5,850 nucleotides of DNA from contig JAUXBI010000115.1 in NCBI GenBank assembly GCA_030619435.1, forward strand, positions 1 through 5,850, read 5' to 3'. The notes beneath the pieces were generated by a model, which was given only the letters and a program-made list of their open reading frames with translations, was not told the origin of the DNA and made no database searches. Source of the DNA: Syntrophaceae bacterium (lineage in GTDB: Bacteria > Desulfobacterota > Syntrophia > Syntrophales > UBA2210). Both the position numbers and the translations under genes were made by a program. This document shows, one piece after another, positions 1-5,765 of this stretch; the stretch's first letter is position 1; the number at the start of each line of letters is the position of its first letter.

Positions 1-275
1 TAAAATCTTTTTACTAAAGAAATTGCTGCCGCAATTTGAAGTGCTTTTGCTGGTCCAATTCCGTCAACGGTCTGCAAATCTTTAACTGTTACATTCAAAA
101 AGGTTTTGCTAAATTTTTTAATAATTTGTTGTGCAAGTTTTTGAACATTTTTCCCTTTTATTCCACTTCCGAGAACAATTGCCAAAAGATCACTTTTTGA
201 AAGTGCTTCGGGACCTTTCTTAAGGAATTTTTCCCGTGGTCTATCTACTTTTGGAATATCTTTTATCTTTGCCAT
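1..275 (-). CDS. radC: RadC family protein, N-terminal part (cut by window edge)
   Basis: The start ATG is at 275-273, and 91 codons run off the left edge without a stop. The product begins MAKIKDIPKVDRPREKFLKK and continues with a GPEALSKSDLLAIVLGSG segment, which is the hallmark N-terminus of the RadC/UPF0758 family (DRPREKL..G...LSD.ELLAI.L.TG). A helix-hairpin-helix follows near residues 71-83 (TVDGIGPAKALQI). The C-terminal JAB/MPN metalloprotease-like domain with its HxHPSG-type zinc site would lie outside the window and cannot be checked. The family is historically called DNA repair protein, but its role is not settled. The start lies 3 nt after the stop of the XRE fragment, so the two were probably co-transcribed. 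No Shine-Dalgarno is visible. The region is strongly AT-rich, unlike everything right of the tRNA. Confidence 0.9.
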   Translation of the reverse strand, partial: MAKIKDIPKVDRPREKFLKKGPEALSKSDLLAIVLGSGIKGKNVQKLAQQIIKKFSKTFLNVTVKDLQTVDGIGPAKALQIAAAISLVKRF

Positions 276-278
276 AAA

Positions 279-413
279 TTATTTTTGTATTAAATTACCT
301 ACGTTAACACCGATGGCTTTAGCAATTTTGGGTAGAGTATCAATTATCGGATCTTTATTTGCTCCAGATTCAATTTTAATAATTGCGTTATAGGTAACAT
401 CTAAAAGTGATAA
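279..413 (-). pseudogene. XRE-family helix-turn-helix regulator, C-terminal fragment truncated at the tRNA
   Basis: The frame reads 44 codons (282-413) to a TAA at 281-279. The recognition-helix part DVTYNAIIKIESGANKDP is followed by IDTLPKIAKAIGVNVGNLI. This is the second half of a Cro/CI (XRE) helix-turn-helix, whose usual pattern is ..L...(A)DV.Y..I.KIESG...P..DTL.KIAKALGV....L. The first two helices, normally about 20-25 residues upstream, are absent. Homology stops where the tRNA-Ser CCA end begins. The frame does continue open through the tRNA to an ATG at 494, but those residues are antisense-free tRNA sequence read as protein and show no helix-turn-helix character. I therefore call it a truncated gene. 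It is followed 3 nt later by radC. It could be a true truncation by integration or an assembly join. Confidence 0.72.
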
Positions 414-414
414 T

Positions 415-508
415 TGGCGGAGAGGGTGGGATTCGAACCCACGTGAGAGCTTTTGGCCCCCAAATCGATTTCGAGTCGATCCCGTTACGACCACTTCGGT
501 ACCTCTCC
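415..508 (-). tRNA. tRNA-Ser(CGA)
   Basis: This 94-nt class II tRNA is read on the minus strand. The acceptor stem is GGAGAGG (508-502) with CCTCTCC (425-419), followed by discriminator G (418) and an encoded CCA (417-415). The D stem is CCG/CGG. The anticodon stem is ATCGA/TCGAT with loop CTCGAAA, giving anticodon CGA at 473-471, which reads serine UCG. A long variable arm (GGGGGC/GCTCTC with a CAAAA loop) is typical of tRNA-Ser. The T arm is GTGGG-TTCGAAT-CCCAC. It lies 42 nt downstream of tadA on the same strand, an arrangement that recurs in bacteria, so the tRNA belongs with the right-hand DNA. Its 3' end coincides with the composition break at 414/415. tRNA 3' ends are classic integrase attachment sites. 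Confidence 0.97.
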
Positions 509-550
509 ACGTAAAGACAAACTATTCATCCATTTTTACAGAACTTGCCC

Positions 551-1000
551 TCATATCCTTTTTTCGCGGAAAAATCTACTCAAAATTTCACCGCATTCCT
601 CCCTGAGTACCCCGCCCGTTACATCGACAAAATGGTTGAGTTTTCTGTCACCAAACATGTCATAGAGAGAAAGGGCACCTCCCTTGGGATCCGTAGCGCC
701 GAATACAAGTCTCTCTACCCTCGCGTGGATGATTGCACCCGCGCACATTACGCAGGGTTCAACGGTCACATAGATCGTTGTTCCGGTAAGCCTGTAATTT
801 CCCGTTCTGTCTGCGGCCTCCCGAATAGCAAGTATTTCTGCGTGAGCGGTCGGGTCTTTCATCAGGATGGGACTGTTATGGGCCTTCGCAAGCACCCTGC
901 CTTCCATGGTGATCACCGCGCCAACGGGAACTTCTCCCGATTCAAGAGCGGATTTGGCCTCATCAAGAGCCATCTTCATAAAATGTTCATCGCTTTGCAC
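551..1000 (-). CDS. tadA: tRNA-specific adenosine deaminase TadA
   Basis: This 149-residue protein has the usual TadA length. TadA deaminates adenosine 34 to inosine in tRNA-Arg(ACG), so one tRNA can read several arginine codons. It is a cytoplasmic homodimeric zinc enzyme of the cytidine deaminase fold. The PVGAV segment is at residues 25-29 and a conserved Asn at 42. The catalytic H-A-E is at 53-55 (His53 zinc ligand, Glu55 proton shuttle). PCVMC at 82-86 gives the other two zinc cysteines, Cys83 and Cys86. FGA.DPK.GA at about 100-109 fits the family. The start is GTG (1000-998): an in-frame TAG lies directly upstream, and the next start, ATG at residue 8, would remove the helix that aligns with E. 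coli TadA residues such as HEYWM. No good Shine-Dalgarno is visible. It is divergent from the TonB gene, with only 42 nt between starts. Confidence 0.95.
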   Translation of the reverse strand: MQSDEHFMKMALDEAKSALESGEVPVGAVITMEGRVLAKAHNSPILMKDPTAHAEILAIREAADRTGNYRLTGTTIYVTVEPCVMCAGAIIHARVERLVFGATDPKGGALSLYDMFGDRKLNHFVDVTGGVLREECGEILSRFFREKRI

Positions 1001-1042
1001 CTAAAAATAATATCATAATAAGCAGTAAAAGGCCATTTCCGG

Positions 1043-1645
1043 ATGGAAACTATCTCGAAAGTACCGTATATAATGCACCTAACGGTAGAGGATATGATTT
1101 CAAAAAAGATTTTCTTAATAACCATAATGCTTTCACTTGCGGGTCACATAGTCGTTCTGGCCTTGTCGGGCTTCCTTGGAGACGGTTTCTCAAACGGGGG
1201 AGATGTTTTTACCGTCAGTCTCGAAAAACGTCCGGGCAAAACCGGAAACACACCCGGCAGTGAAGAAAAAACCTTGCGCAATTCACCGGAGAATATCCGT
1301 AAATCCACCAGGGACGGCGCTGTAGATACCATTAACCTTAACAACACGGACACGAAATACTATCCATATCTGCTTCAGATAAAAGAACGTATAGATAGAA
1401 AGTGGTCATATCCCGACGATGCCTTTGCCAGTGGAGAAGGGGGAACTACTGTAGTCGAGTTTTCAATAGTGGAAAAGGGCATTCTTACGGATTCCCGCGT
1501 CATCACTTCATCAGGTTATGGCTTGCTCGATGCGGAATCGCTGCACGCCATAAGATCGGCCGCTCCATTTTCACCCTTTCCCGCAGCATTCGGCCTGGCA
1601 AAGCTCAATATAGTAGCAAAGTTCAGGTACACGCTTGGAGAATAA
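1043..1645 (+). CDS. TonB-family energy transducer-like protein
   Basis: The product is 200 residues and reads as an inner-membrane-anchored periplasmic protein. After a basic stretch (SKK, 20-22) there is one transmembrane helix, about 23-45. It contains S-x3-H (Ser31-LAG-His35), the spacing of the functional Ser-His pair in the TonB and TolA anchors. A polar linker follows (about 47-105), shorter and poorer in proline than in classical TonB. The C-terminal domain (about 106-198) starts YYPYLLQIKERIDRKWSYP. It then shows the TonB beta pattern: TTVVEFSIVEKGILTDSRVI, a Ser/Ala-rich helix, and NIVAKFRYTL. In the known family this domain contacts outer-membrane receptors. The ATG at 1043 has AAAAGG 10 nt upstream. 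An alternative start is ATG 1094 (residue 18), which would leave the typical short MISKK cytoplasmic tail and would free a TATAAT at 1069-1074 to be a -10 box. No exbB or exbD adjoins it. TolA-like function is also possible. Confidence 0.8.
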   Translation: METISKVPYIMHLTVEDMISKKIFLITIMLSLAGHIVVLALSGFLGDGFSNGGDVFTVSLEKRPGKTGNTPGSEEKTLRNSPENIRKSTRDGAVDTINLNNTDTKYYPYLLQIKERIDRKWSYPDDAFASGEGGTTVVEFSIVEKGILTDSRVITSSGYGLLDAESLHAIRSAAPFSPFPAAFGLAKLNIVAKFRYTLGE

Positions 1646-1682
1646 ACCCGATAACCCGGGCAGTGATCGAAGAGTTCCCTTT

Positions 1683-2906
1683 ATGAACAATGAAAAAAAG
1701 ATAATGATCTTTACCTGTGTCGGACATTTTTTCACACATTTCTACGAGGTAATGTTTCCCGCGCTGGCCATACCGCTCATGATTTCGCTGAAAATGAACC
1801 TGGAAGATGTGCTGATGCTGGGTTTCCTCATGTATCTCCTGTACGGACTTGCCGCCCTGCCCTGGGGAATGATTTCGGATCGATTCAATAACCGCATTAC
1901 CCTGATAATCTTTTTTGCGGGTACCGGCTCAGGCGCCATATTGACCGCTTTTTCAGACACCCGGACATCCATAATGCTTTCCCTTGCCATCATCGGTTTC
2001 TTCGCCAGTATTTATCATCCCGCCGGAATGGGATTGATATCGCTCGGCATGAAGAACAGGGGGATGGCCCTCGGTATTAACGGGGTCGCGGGAAATCTTG
2101 GGATGGTCAGCGCACCCTTCGCGGCCGGTCTCCTGAACTGGTTGATCGGGTGGAAGGCCACCTATCTGATGATCGGCTCCTTGAGCATTATCTGGGGGGT
2201 TATGATGTTCATGATAAATATCGACGAGACACCGGTACACGAAGAGGCAGGGGGAAATGCCTCCGGTTCTGAAAATAATAATAATAATATGAAATATTTT
2301 CTGATCCTGTGCGTTATCATGACCATTGCCGGTCTTGTCTACAGGGGAAATGGCATTGTCCTTCCGGCTTATCTTGAGCTAAAGGCCTCTTTCCTCTGGG
2401 ACTTTCTCAGCGGTATAGACCTGCATAACATTACCGGGGCAAAGACGGCGGTTGCCGCACTGCTGACCTCGCTCATTTATATGTTTGGTATCATGGGCCA
2501 GATTGCGGGAGGCAGAATGGCGGACAAGTACGATCTCAGGTGGATGTATCTTGCATTTCACAGCATTAGTCTTCCCTTCATCATCCTGATGGGCGTGTTA
2601 AGCCAGGGGCTGCTCGTTATATCGGCCGCCATTTACATATTTTTCTCCCTGGGAATGCAGCCCATTGAGAATAGTCTTGTGGCAAAATATACGCCGAGCA
2701 GATGGAGAAGCACCGGGTACGGCATAAAATTCGTTCTGGTTTTCGGGATAGGGTCTCTTGCCGTTTACATCGTGGGTTGGATCAAGGAAACATGGAGTCT
2801 CAGCGCGGTATACTTGTTCGCGGGAGGTATGGTTCTTTTCATGGTCTTCCTCATCGCCATCCTGATCCGGGTATCGAGGGGAACCACCTGCAGGAACATA
2901 GAATAA
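1683..2906 (+). CDS. Major facilitator superfamily transporter
   Basis: The product is 407 residues, of normal MFS length, and strongly hydrophobic with a 6+6 helix pattern. The motif A loop between helices 2 and 3 is GMISDRFNNR (62-71). Its echo in the second half is GRMADKYDLR (277-286). YHPAG at 111-115 and GVAGNLGMVSAPF nearby resemble the fosmidomycin-resistance/sugar-efflux-like branch of MFS, but I cannot name the substrate. The central cytoplasmic loop (about 180-203) is hydrophilic and carries five consecutive Asn encoded by an (AAT)5 run. I chose ATG 1683, with a weak GAAGAG 8 nt upstream, over an in-frame TTG at 1635 that overlaps the TonB stop. It follows the TonB-family gene by 37 nt on the same strand, so the two probably form an operon. 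It converges on the glycosyltransferase gene, with no clear terminator between. Confidence 0.9.
   Translation: MNNEKKIMIFTCVGHFFTHFYEVMFPALAIPLMISLKMNLEDVLMLGFLMYLLYGLAALPWGMISDRFNNRITLIIFFAGTGSGAILTAFSDTRTSIMLSLAIIGFFASIYHPAGMGLISLGMKNRGMALGINGVAGNLGMVSAPFAAGLLNWLIGWKATYLMIGSLSIIWGVMMFMINIDETPVHEEAGGNASGSENNNNNMKYFLILCVIMTIAGLVYRGNGIVLPAYLELKASFLWDFLSGIDLHNITGAKTAVAALLTSLIYMFGIMGQIAGGRMADKYDLRWMYLAFHSISLPFIILMGVLSQGLLVISAAIYIFFSLGMQPIENSLVAKYTPSRWRSTGYGIKFVLVFGIGSLAVYIVGWIKETWSLSAVYLFAGGMVLFMVFLIAILIRVSRGTTCRNIE
2274..2288 (+). repeat. (AAT)5 trinucleotide run inside the MFS gene
   Basis: There are five perfect AAT copies, in frame as Asn198-202 of the MFS protein, within the hydrophilic loop joining the two six-helix halves. 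A change in copy number would keep the frame and only alter loop length, so it is probably tolerated. Confidence 0.85.
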
Positions 2907-2917
2907 ATATAGAAGCA

Positions 2918-2947
2918 ATGTTTAATTTTGAATGTTTAATGTTTAAT
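2918..2947 (+). repeat. ATGTTTAAT short intergenic repeats
   Basis: Three exact copies of ATGTTTAAT lie at 2918-2926, 2932-2940 and 2939-2947, the last two overlapping by 2 nt. The linker TTTTG between the first two fits the same theme. They fill the 56-nt gap between the convergent MFS and glycosyltransferase genes. I recall similar TTTAATGTTTAAT strings as dispersed intergenic repeats in some environmental bacterial genomes, but this cannot be checked here. There is no G+C-rich hairpin, so it is not an obvious terminator. Confidence 0.6.
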
Positions 2948-2962
2948 CAAAACTGGAGCTAT

Positions 2963-5131
2963 TTATAGCGGCTTTGCCTTGTAATCACTCGTAACAATAA
3001 TATCGGCCTGATCCCTCAATCCCTGTATGATCTGATGTTCTATCTCGAGGACCCTCATAATGAAGTCAAAATCCTGGTCTGGATCGCGGGCCAGATTTCT
3101 TTTCTTCACTGTGGCTATTCTTTCCCGGTAATCTGATTCAAGAAATACCTTGAGTGTCGCGTTTTTCAGGGCCAACCCATAGGTCAGATCAACAAGAACA
3201 ACATCCACCCGGGCAAGCGCAACCGGTACGCGCGCGTATCTTCTCGAACCAAGCCGCCTGCAGTCGGATGGCACAAAGACCTCATTTATATTCCTGTCGG
3301 CGGCATTTCCCAGTATGGAATTCAGATGTTCCAGATCCACTTCGCCCGGGCCCACATATTTTTTTAATTCTCCCTTTGAATACGCGTCAAGACGCGCCCG
3401 GTGGTTTGCCTCCGGCACCAGTTTAAAGAAGGCGTCTCCCGCTATTGTGGTGCCCTGTATCTTTTCACCCCTTAGAAGATACCTCAGGTATTCCGCTATC
3501 TCGGTCTTTCCCGCCCCCGATTCTCCCCCGAGCACAACGATTGTCCGCTTTCCCTTGCGTCGCAGGTCATCTGTCTGTTCAATAATATAAGGGAGCAGAC
3601 CCCTTGCGGCCTTTTCATGCCGTGACTTAATCTCCGGGGGATCTCCACGCCAGGCGAAAATCGCCCTGTGATAGGCGCGCCCATCTCTTTTTTTCTGTGT
3701 TATGCTCCCCTCAACAGCACCGATGGGGGGTTCCCCCCGGCAGAGAGAATCTATGATCTCCCCTTGTCGTGTTCCGATAGCTTTCCAGTTGAATGTGTCC
3801 AGCGCGAGGGCGTGCCCGCTGGAAGCAATTTTCCCCAATGCGCCGCTCTTCTTCATAATCCCGATTAATTTCCGGGCGGCGGCGCGCGGATCACCGGGGT
3901 CCACGACAATAGCGTCACGACCATCCTTTATCCACTTTGTTATGCCCGCCTCCCTGGAAATAACAACAGGGGTAGATGCCGCCATGGCCTCCGCGACGCC
4001 CATGCCGAATGGTTCCATAAACTGCATGCCGATATAGGACAGACAGTGGTGCGCGAGAACCGCCAAGACACTCCATGGCTGGCTGGGAAGCCTTACGATA
4101 TCGTCGTTTGTTAATTTGTATTCCGTTATTGCATCGGTTACATGCTTCTCAACAGACACCTCTTCAGGCAGAGGGTCCCCTGGAGATCCTCCCACAAGCA
4201 CAAGTTTTATCCCTTCCATAAGCCGGGGATCAAAGTTCTTTGCCTCGCCAAAGAGCTTCACCACCCCCGGGACATTTTTCGCTTCAGAGAAACGTCCGAA
4301 ATAGATGAGATACCGGTCCGGGATCAGACCGTATTGCTCCAGCGTTTCCGTTTGAGGCTTCCTGCCGATATCAAAAAAGGCCGTCCCGGCGCCGGCCGGC
4401 ATGACAACATTTGGAAAATCACATCCATAGTATTTGTTCAGGATAGCAGGCTCTCTGAGTGTGTTCGCTATCTCGAAATTAGCTCCCCTGAGGGATGCCA
4501 GCTCAAAATCTTCTCTTGTTCCAAAGTTGTATTGCCTGTCAAACCACATGCCGGGATCGTCCGGGTCCAGTCCGAGGGAAATTACCTTGTTTATTCCTAG
4601 TGAATGAGGAATTGCCACCACCGGTATCTCCATCCTTTCCCCCGTCTCCAATGCGCAGACCATCCCGTCTGCGTAGTGTCCCATCACGGCATGAGCACCA
4701 AAGAGGGATGCCACGGCAACCACACCCTCCGCCAGTTGTGGGACAAGAGGATAGATATCCTCCTTGCGCACAAACTCATCTCCGCCCGCCGGAATCCGGA
4801 CAAGCCACAGGTTCTCAGCAAAGCGTTCCACGCGCGGATAGGGTTCAAAGTGCCTTGCAACAATTATTACTTCCCTTCCCTGCTGCGCCCATGTCTTTGA
4901 TACCTCCAGCACATAGTAAGTCTGCCCACCCGTATCAAGAACACCGGCGGGGGGTGGATCTCCCCAGTAACCATGGGTCGAAACCATAACTATCCGTTCC
5001 GCATGTTCCGGTGTTTTACCACTGAGAGAGACAGGGATTTCATTTCTCCGGAATATCCCGCGGTATTCTCGAAGAAGATCCATAGACAGGCCATATTTCA
5101 AAGCCAGTATCTCAAGTTCCCGATCGCTCAT
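2963..5131 (-). CDS. GT4 glycosyltransferase (sucrose-phosphate-synthase-like) fused to a P-loop sugar/nucleoside-kinase-like domain
   Basis: The product is 722 residues from ATG 5131, with no signal peptide and presumably cytosolic. The first domain (about 46-465) is a GT-B retaining glycosyltransferase of the sucrose synthase/sucrose-phosphate synthase branch of GT4. It shows DTGGQ at 66-70, GGDEFVRKEDIYP at 116-128, PHSLGINK at 175-182 with the predicted catalytic-region His176, and GRFSEAKNV at 279-287 with Arg280/Lys285 of the nucleotide-sugar phosphate site. The E-x7-E pair is Glu373/Glu381. The family moves glucose or mannose from a nucleotide sugar to an acceptor such as fructose 6-phosphate. 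After a linker (about 465-525), a second domain has Walker A GESGAGKT (536-543), GDAFFK with Asp566 where uridine kinases bind substrate, a Walker B-like strand VVLVDLTYG (644-652), and an Arg-rich lid (about 668-684). It therefore resembles the uridine kinase/phosphoribulokinase group. The start is set by GGGGAGGG (5144-5137), leaving 6 nt to the ATG. The frame stays open upstream to 5503, with further starts at ATG 5152 and GTG 5431. The acceptor and kinase substrate are unknown. Confidence 0.88.
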   Translation of the reverse strand: MSDRELEILALKYGLSMDLLREYRGIFRRNEIPVSLSGKTPEHAERIVMVSTHGYWGDPPPAGVLDTGGQTYYVLEVSKTWAQQGREVIIVARHFEPYPRVERFAENLWLVRIPAGGDEFVRKEDIYPLVPQLAEGVVAVASLFGAHAVMGHYADGMVCALETGERMEIPVVAIPHSLGINKVISLGLDPDDPGMWFDRQYNFGTREDFELASLRGANFEIANTLREPAILNKYYGCDFPNVVMPAGAGTAFFDIGRKPQTETLEQYGLIPDRYLIYFGRFSEAKNVPGVVKLFGEAKNFDPRLMEGIKLVLVGGSPGDPLPEEVSVEKHVTDAITEYKLTNDDIVRLPSQPWSVLAVLAHHCLSYIGMQFMEPFGMGVAEAMAASTPVVISREAGITKWIKDGRDAIVVDPGDPRAAARKLIGIMKKSGALGKIASSGHALALDTFNWKAIGTRQGEIIDSLCRGEPPIGAVEGSITQKKRDGRAYHRAIFAWRGDPPEIKSRHEKAARGLLPYIIEQTDDLRRKGKRTIVVLGGESGAGKTEIAEYLRYLLRGEKIQGTTIAGDAFFKLVPEANHRARLDAYSKGELKKYVGPGEVDLEHLNSILGNAADRNINEVFVPSDCRRLGSRRYARVPVALARVDVVLVDLTYGLALKNATLKVFLESDYRERIATVKKRNLARDPDQDFDFIMRVLEIEHQIIQGLRDQADIIVTSDYKAKPL

Positions 5132-5503
5132 ATCGTCCCTCCCCTTTGCCATAATAGTGCCCCCAATTTCCCGTCTCGCTGCAATTGTCCAGCAAACGGC
5201 ATCTTTGTCAAGTGGAAAGGTATAACCGACTACAGGTTGATGCAAAAGAAAAATGATATTATCGGAATTTACTGCAGGTATCAAAAGATAGGGAAATGAA
5301 CTACCACGCTGCATTTCAACTGTAACGTAATCTATTCCATCTGCCAACGGGAGGAATAGCATATTTGGTTGGTACCTGTCAGAAATGCCATTGTCATCCC
5401 TGTCTCTCCCATTTGGAGCGTTGTCTTCCACGTCTCCAAGAACACCGTTACCGTCACCTCCCCCCAGCCTAATCAGTTCCCAGGCACCTTTGGAAAATGG
5501 GTC
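5132..5503 (-). pseudogene. In-frame remnant of a calcium-binding secreted protein tail upstream of the GT4-kinase
   Basis: This stretch is open in the glycosyltransferase frame from just after TAG 5506-5504 and holds about 124 codons. Near the start it reads DGNGVLGD, then DNAPNG, then DRDDNGISD (5455-5378). These are acidic Dx[DN]xNGxxD loops like thrombospondin type 3, EF-hand or dockerin repeats. GDVEDNAPN resembles the TSP3 GDVCDNCPN with both cysteines replaced. The following part (SDRYQPN...LADGIDYVTVEM) recalls the tails of secreted choice-of-anchor proteins. Such motifs belong outside the cell and make no sense at the front of a cytosolic glycosyltransferase. No signal peptide or good ribosome site is present, and the stretch after 5400 is visibly richer in A+T than the GT4 gene. 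It may be the decayed 3' end of a lost gene. Alternatively the GTG at 5431 is real and gives an 822-residue protein. Confidence 0.45.
5137..5144 (-). promoter_or_regulatory. Strong ribosome binding site deciding the GT4-kinase start
   Basis: On the minus strand, GGGGAGGG contains GGAGG (5142-5138) exactly 6 nt before ATG 5131-5129. This is far stronger than the GGGGG ahead of ATG 5152, and nothing comparable is seen ahead of GTG 5431. It argues that translation of the glycosyltransferase starts at 5131 even though the frame is open further upstream. Confidence 0.65.
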
Positions 5504-5528
5504 CTAAAGATTCGCCCCCTACTTTGAC

Positions 5529-5560
5529 CGTGGGAAGCTCCCTTTCCCATGTTCTTTTTA
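5529..5560 (+). terminator. Possible rho-independent terminator-like hairpin
   Basis: The stem pairs CGTGGGAA (5529-5536) with TTCCCATG (5544-5551), with one G-T pair. It can be extended to AAG/CTT around a CTCC loop with one bulged T. TTCTTTTTA follows at 5552-5560. The shape and direction suit plus-strand termination, but no plus-strand gene lies upstream for more than 2.5 kb. It may block antisense transcription, be a remnant, or be chance. Confidence 0.35.
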
Positions 5561-5706
5561 TAAACATTTCATTCAACCCTGTTGTACGTTTCTTTTAACC
5601 AATCACGTATCTTGATGCCTTTAGACCATATTTCCTTATCCTATCCATCAGAATAACGTCAGTATACTCAGTATGTTACAATTATTTTGTCCTGAAATAC
5701 GGGATC

Positions 5707-5722
5707 TGGCACGGTTATTCCA
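5707..5722 (+). promoter_or_regulatory. Candidate sigma-54 (RpoN) promoter
   Basis: TGGCACGGTTATTCCA matches the -24/-12 consensus TGGCAC-N5-TTGC with correct spacing and one mismatch (TTCC for TTGC). Transcription would begin near 5733, leaving a leader of about 33 nt before the ATG at 5766 that includes the ribosome site. The mismatch falls on the important G of the -12 GC, which lowers confidence. No activator (UAS) pair was identified. Confidence 0.4.
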
Positions 5723-5750
5723 TTACTAAAAGGCAAAAGACAATTACAAA

Positions 5751-5756
5751 AGGAGG
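5751..5756 (+). promoter_or_regulatory. Ribosome binding site AGGAGG
   Basis: This is a perfect AGGAGG preceded by AAA, 9 nt before the ATG at 5766. It fixes the start of the exported-protein gene. Confidence 0.85.
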
Positions 5757-5765
5757 ATATAGATC

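Larger units (their letters stand above)
5504..5765. other. Intergenic region between the divergent GT4-kinase and secreted-protein genes
   Basis: These 262 nt are AT-rich with no full gene. They hold a plus-strand hairpin with a T-tract (5529-5560), a palindrome AGTATACT (5661-5668), the sigma-54-like site at 5707-5722 and the AGGAGG of the right-hand gene. On the minus strand a short frame at 5569-5640 reads DKEIWSKGIKIRDWLKETYN and ends in TGA. It looks somewhat protein-like but is bounded by a stop upstream, so at most it is a relic. Confidence 0.5.

Noticed and set aside
1..414. Frameshift in the radC reading frame
   Set aside because: A first reading suggested a missing G near the KKGPEAL segment. 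Careful re-reading shows the frame is intact from 275 to the window edge.
414..494. Continuous minus-strand frame from ATG 494 through the tRNA into the XRE fragment (71 codons)
   Set aside because: The first part is tRNA-Ser sequence and gives no helix-turn-helix helices. The tRNA fold is complete, so a protein start there is not credible.
545..1018. Plus-strand open frame of 157 codons opposite tadA
   Set aside because: It is antisense to a clear TadA with intact catalytic motifs, and its translation shows no family features.
2958..2969. GCTAT-TT-ATAGC inverted repeat near the GT4-kinase stop
   Set aside because: It has a five-base stem, a loop of only two bases and no T-tract, so it is too weak to be called a terminator.
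4142..4989. Long plus-strand open frames opposite the GT4 domain
   Set aside because: They overlap a strongly supported coding frame in antisense. Their translations are rich in Pro, Arg and Ser, as expected for shadow frames of GC-rich genes.
5569..5672. Protein-like minus-strand pieces in the 262-nt gap (EYTDVILMDRIRKYG in one frame, KEIWSKGIKIRDWLKETYN in another)
   Set aside because: They could be one frameshifted relic, but the pieces are short and stop-bounded and match no family I recognise, so no gene is called.
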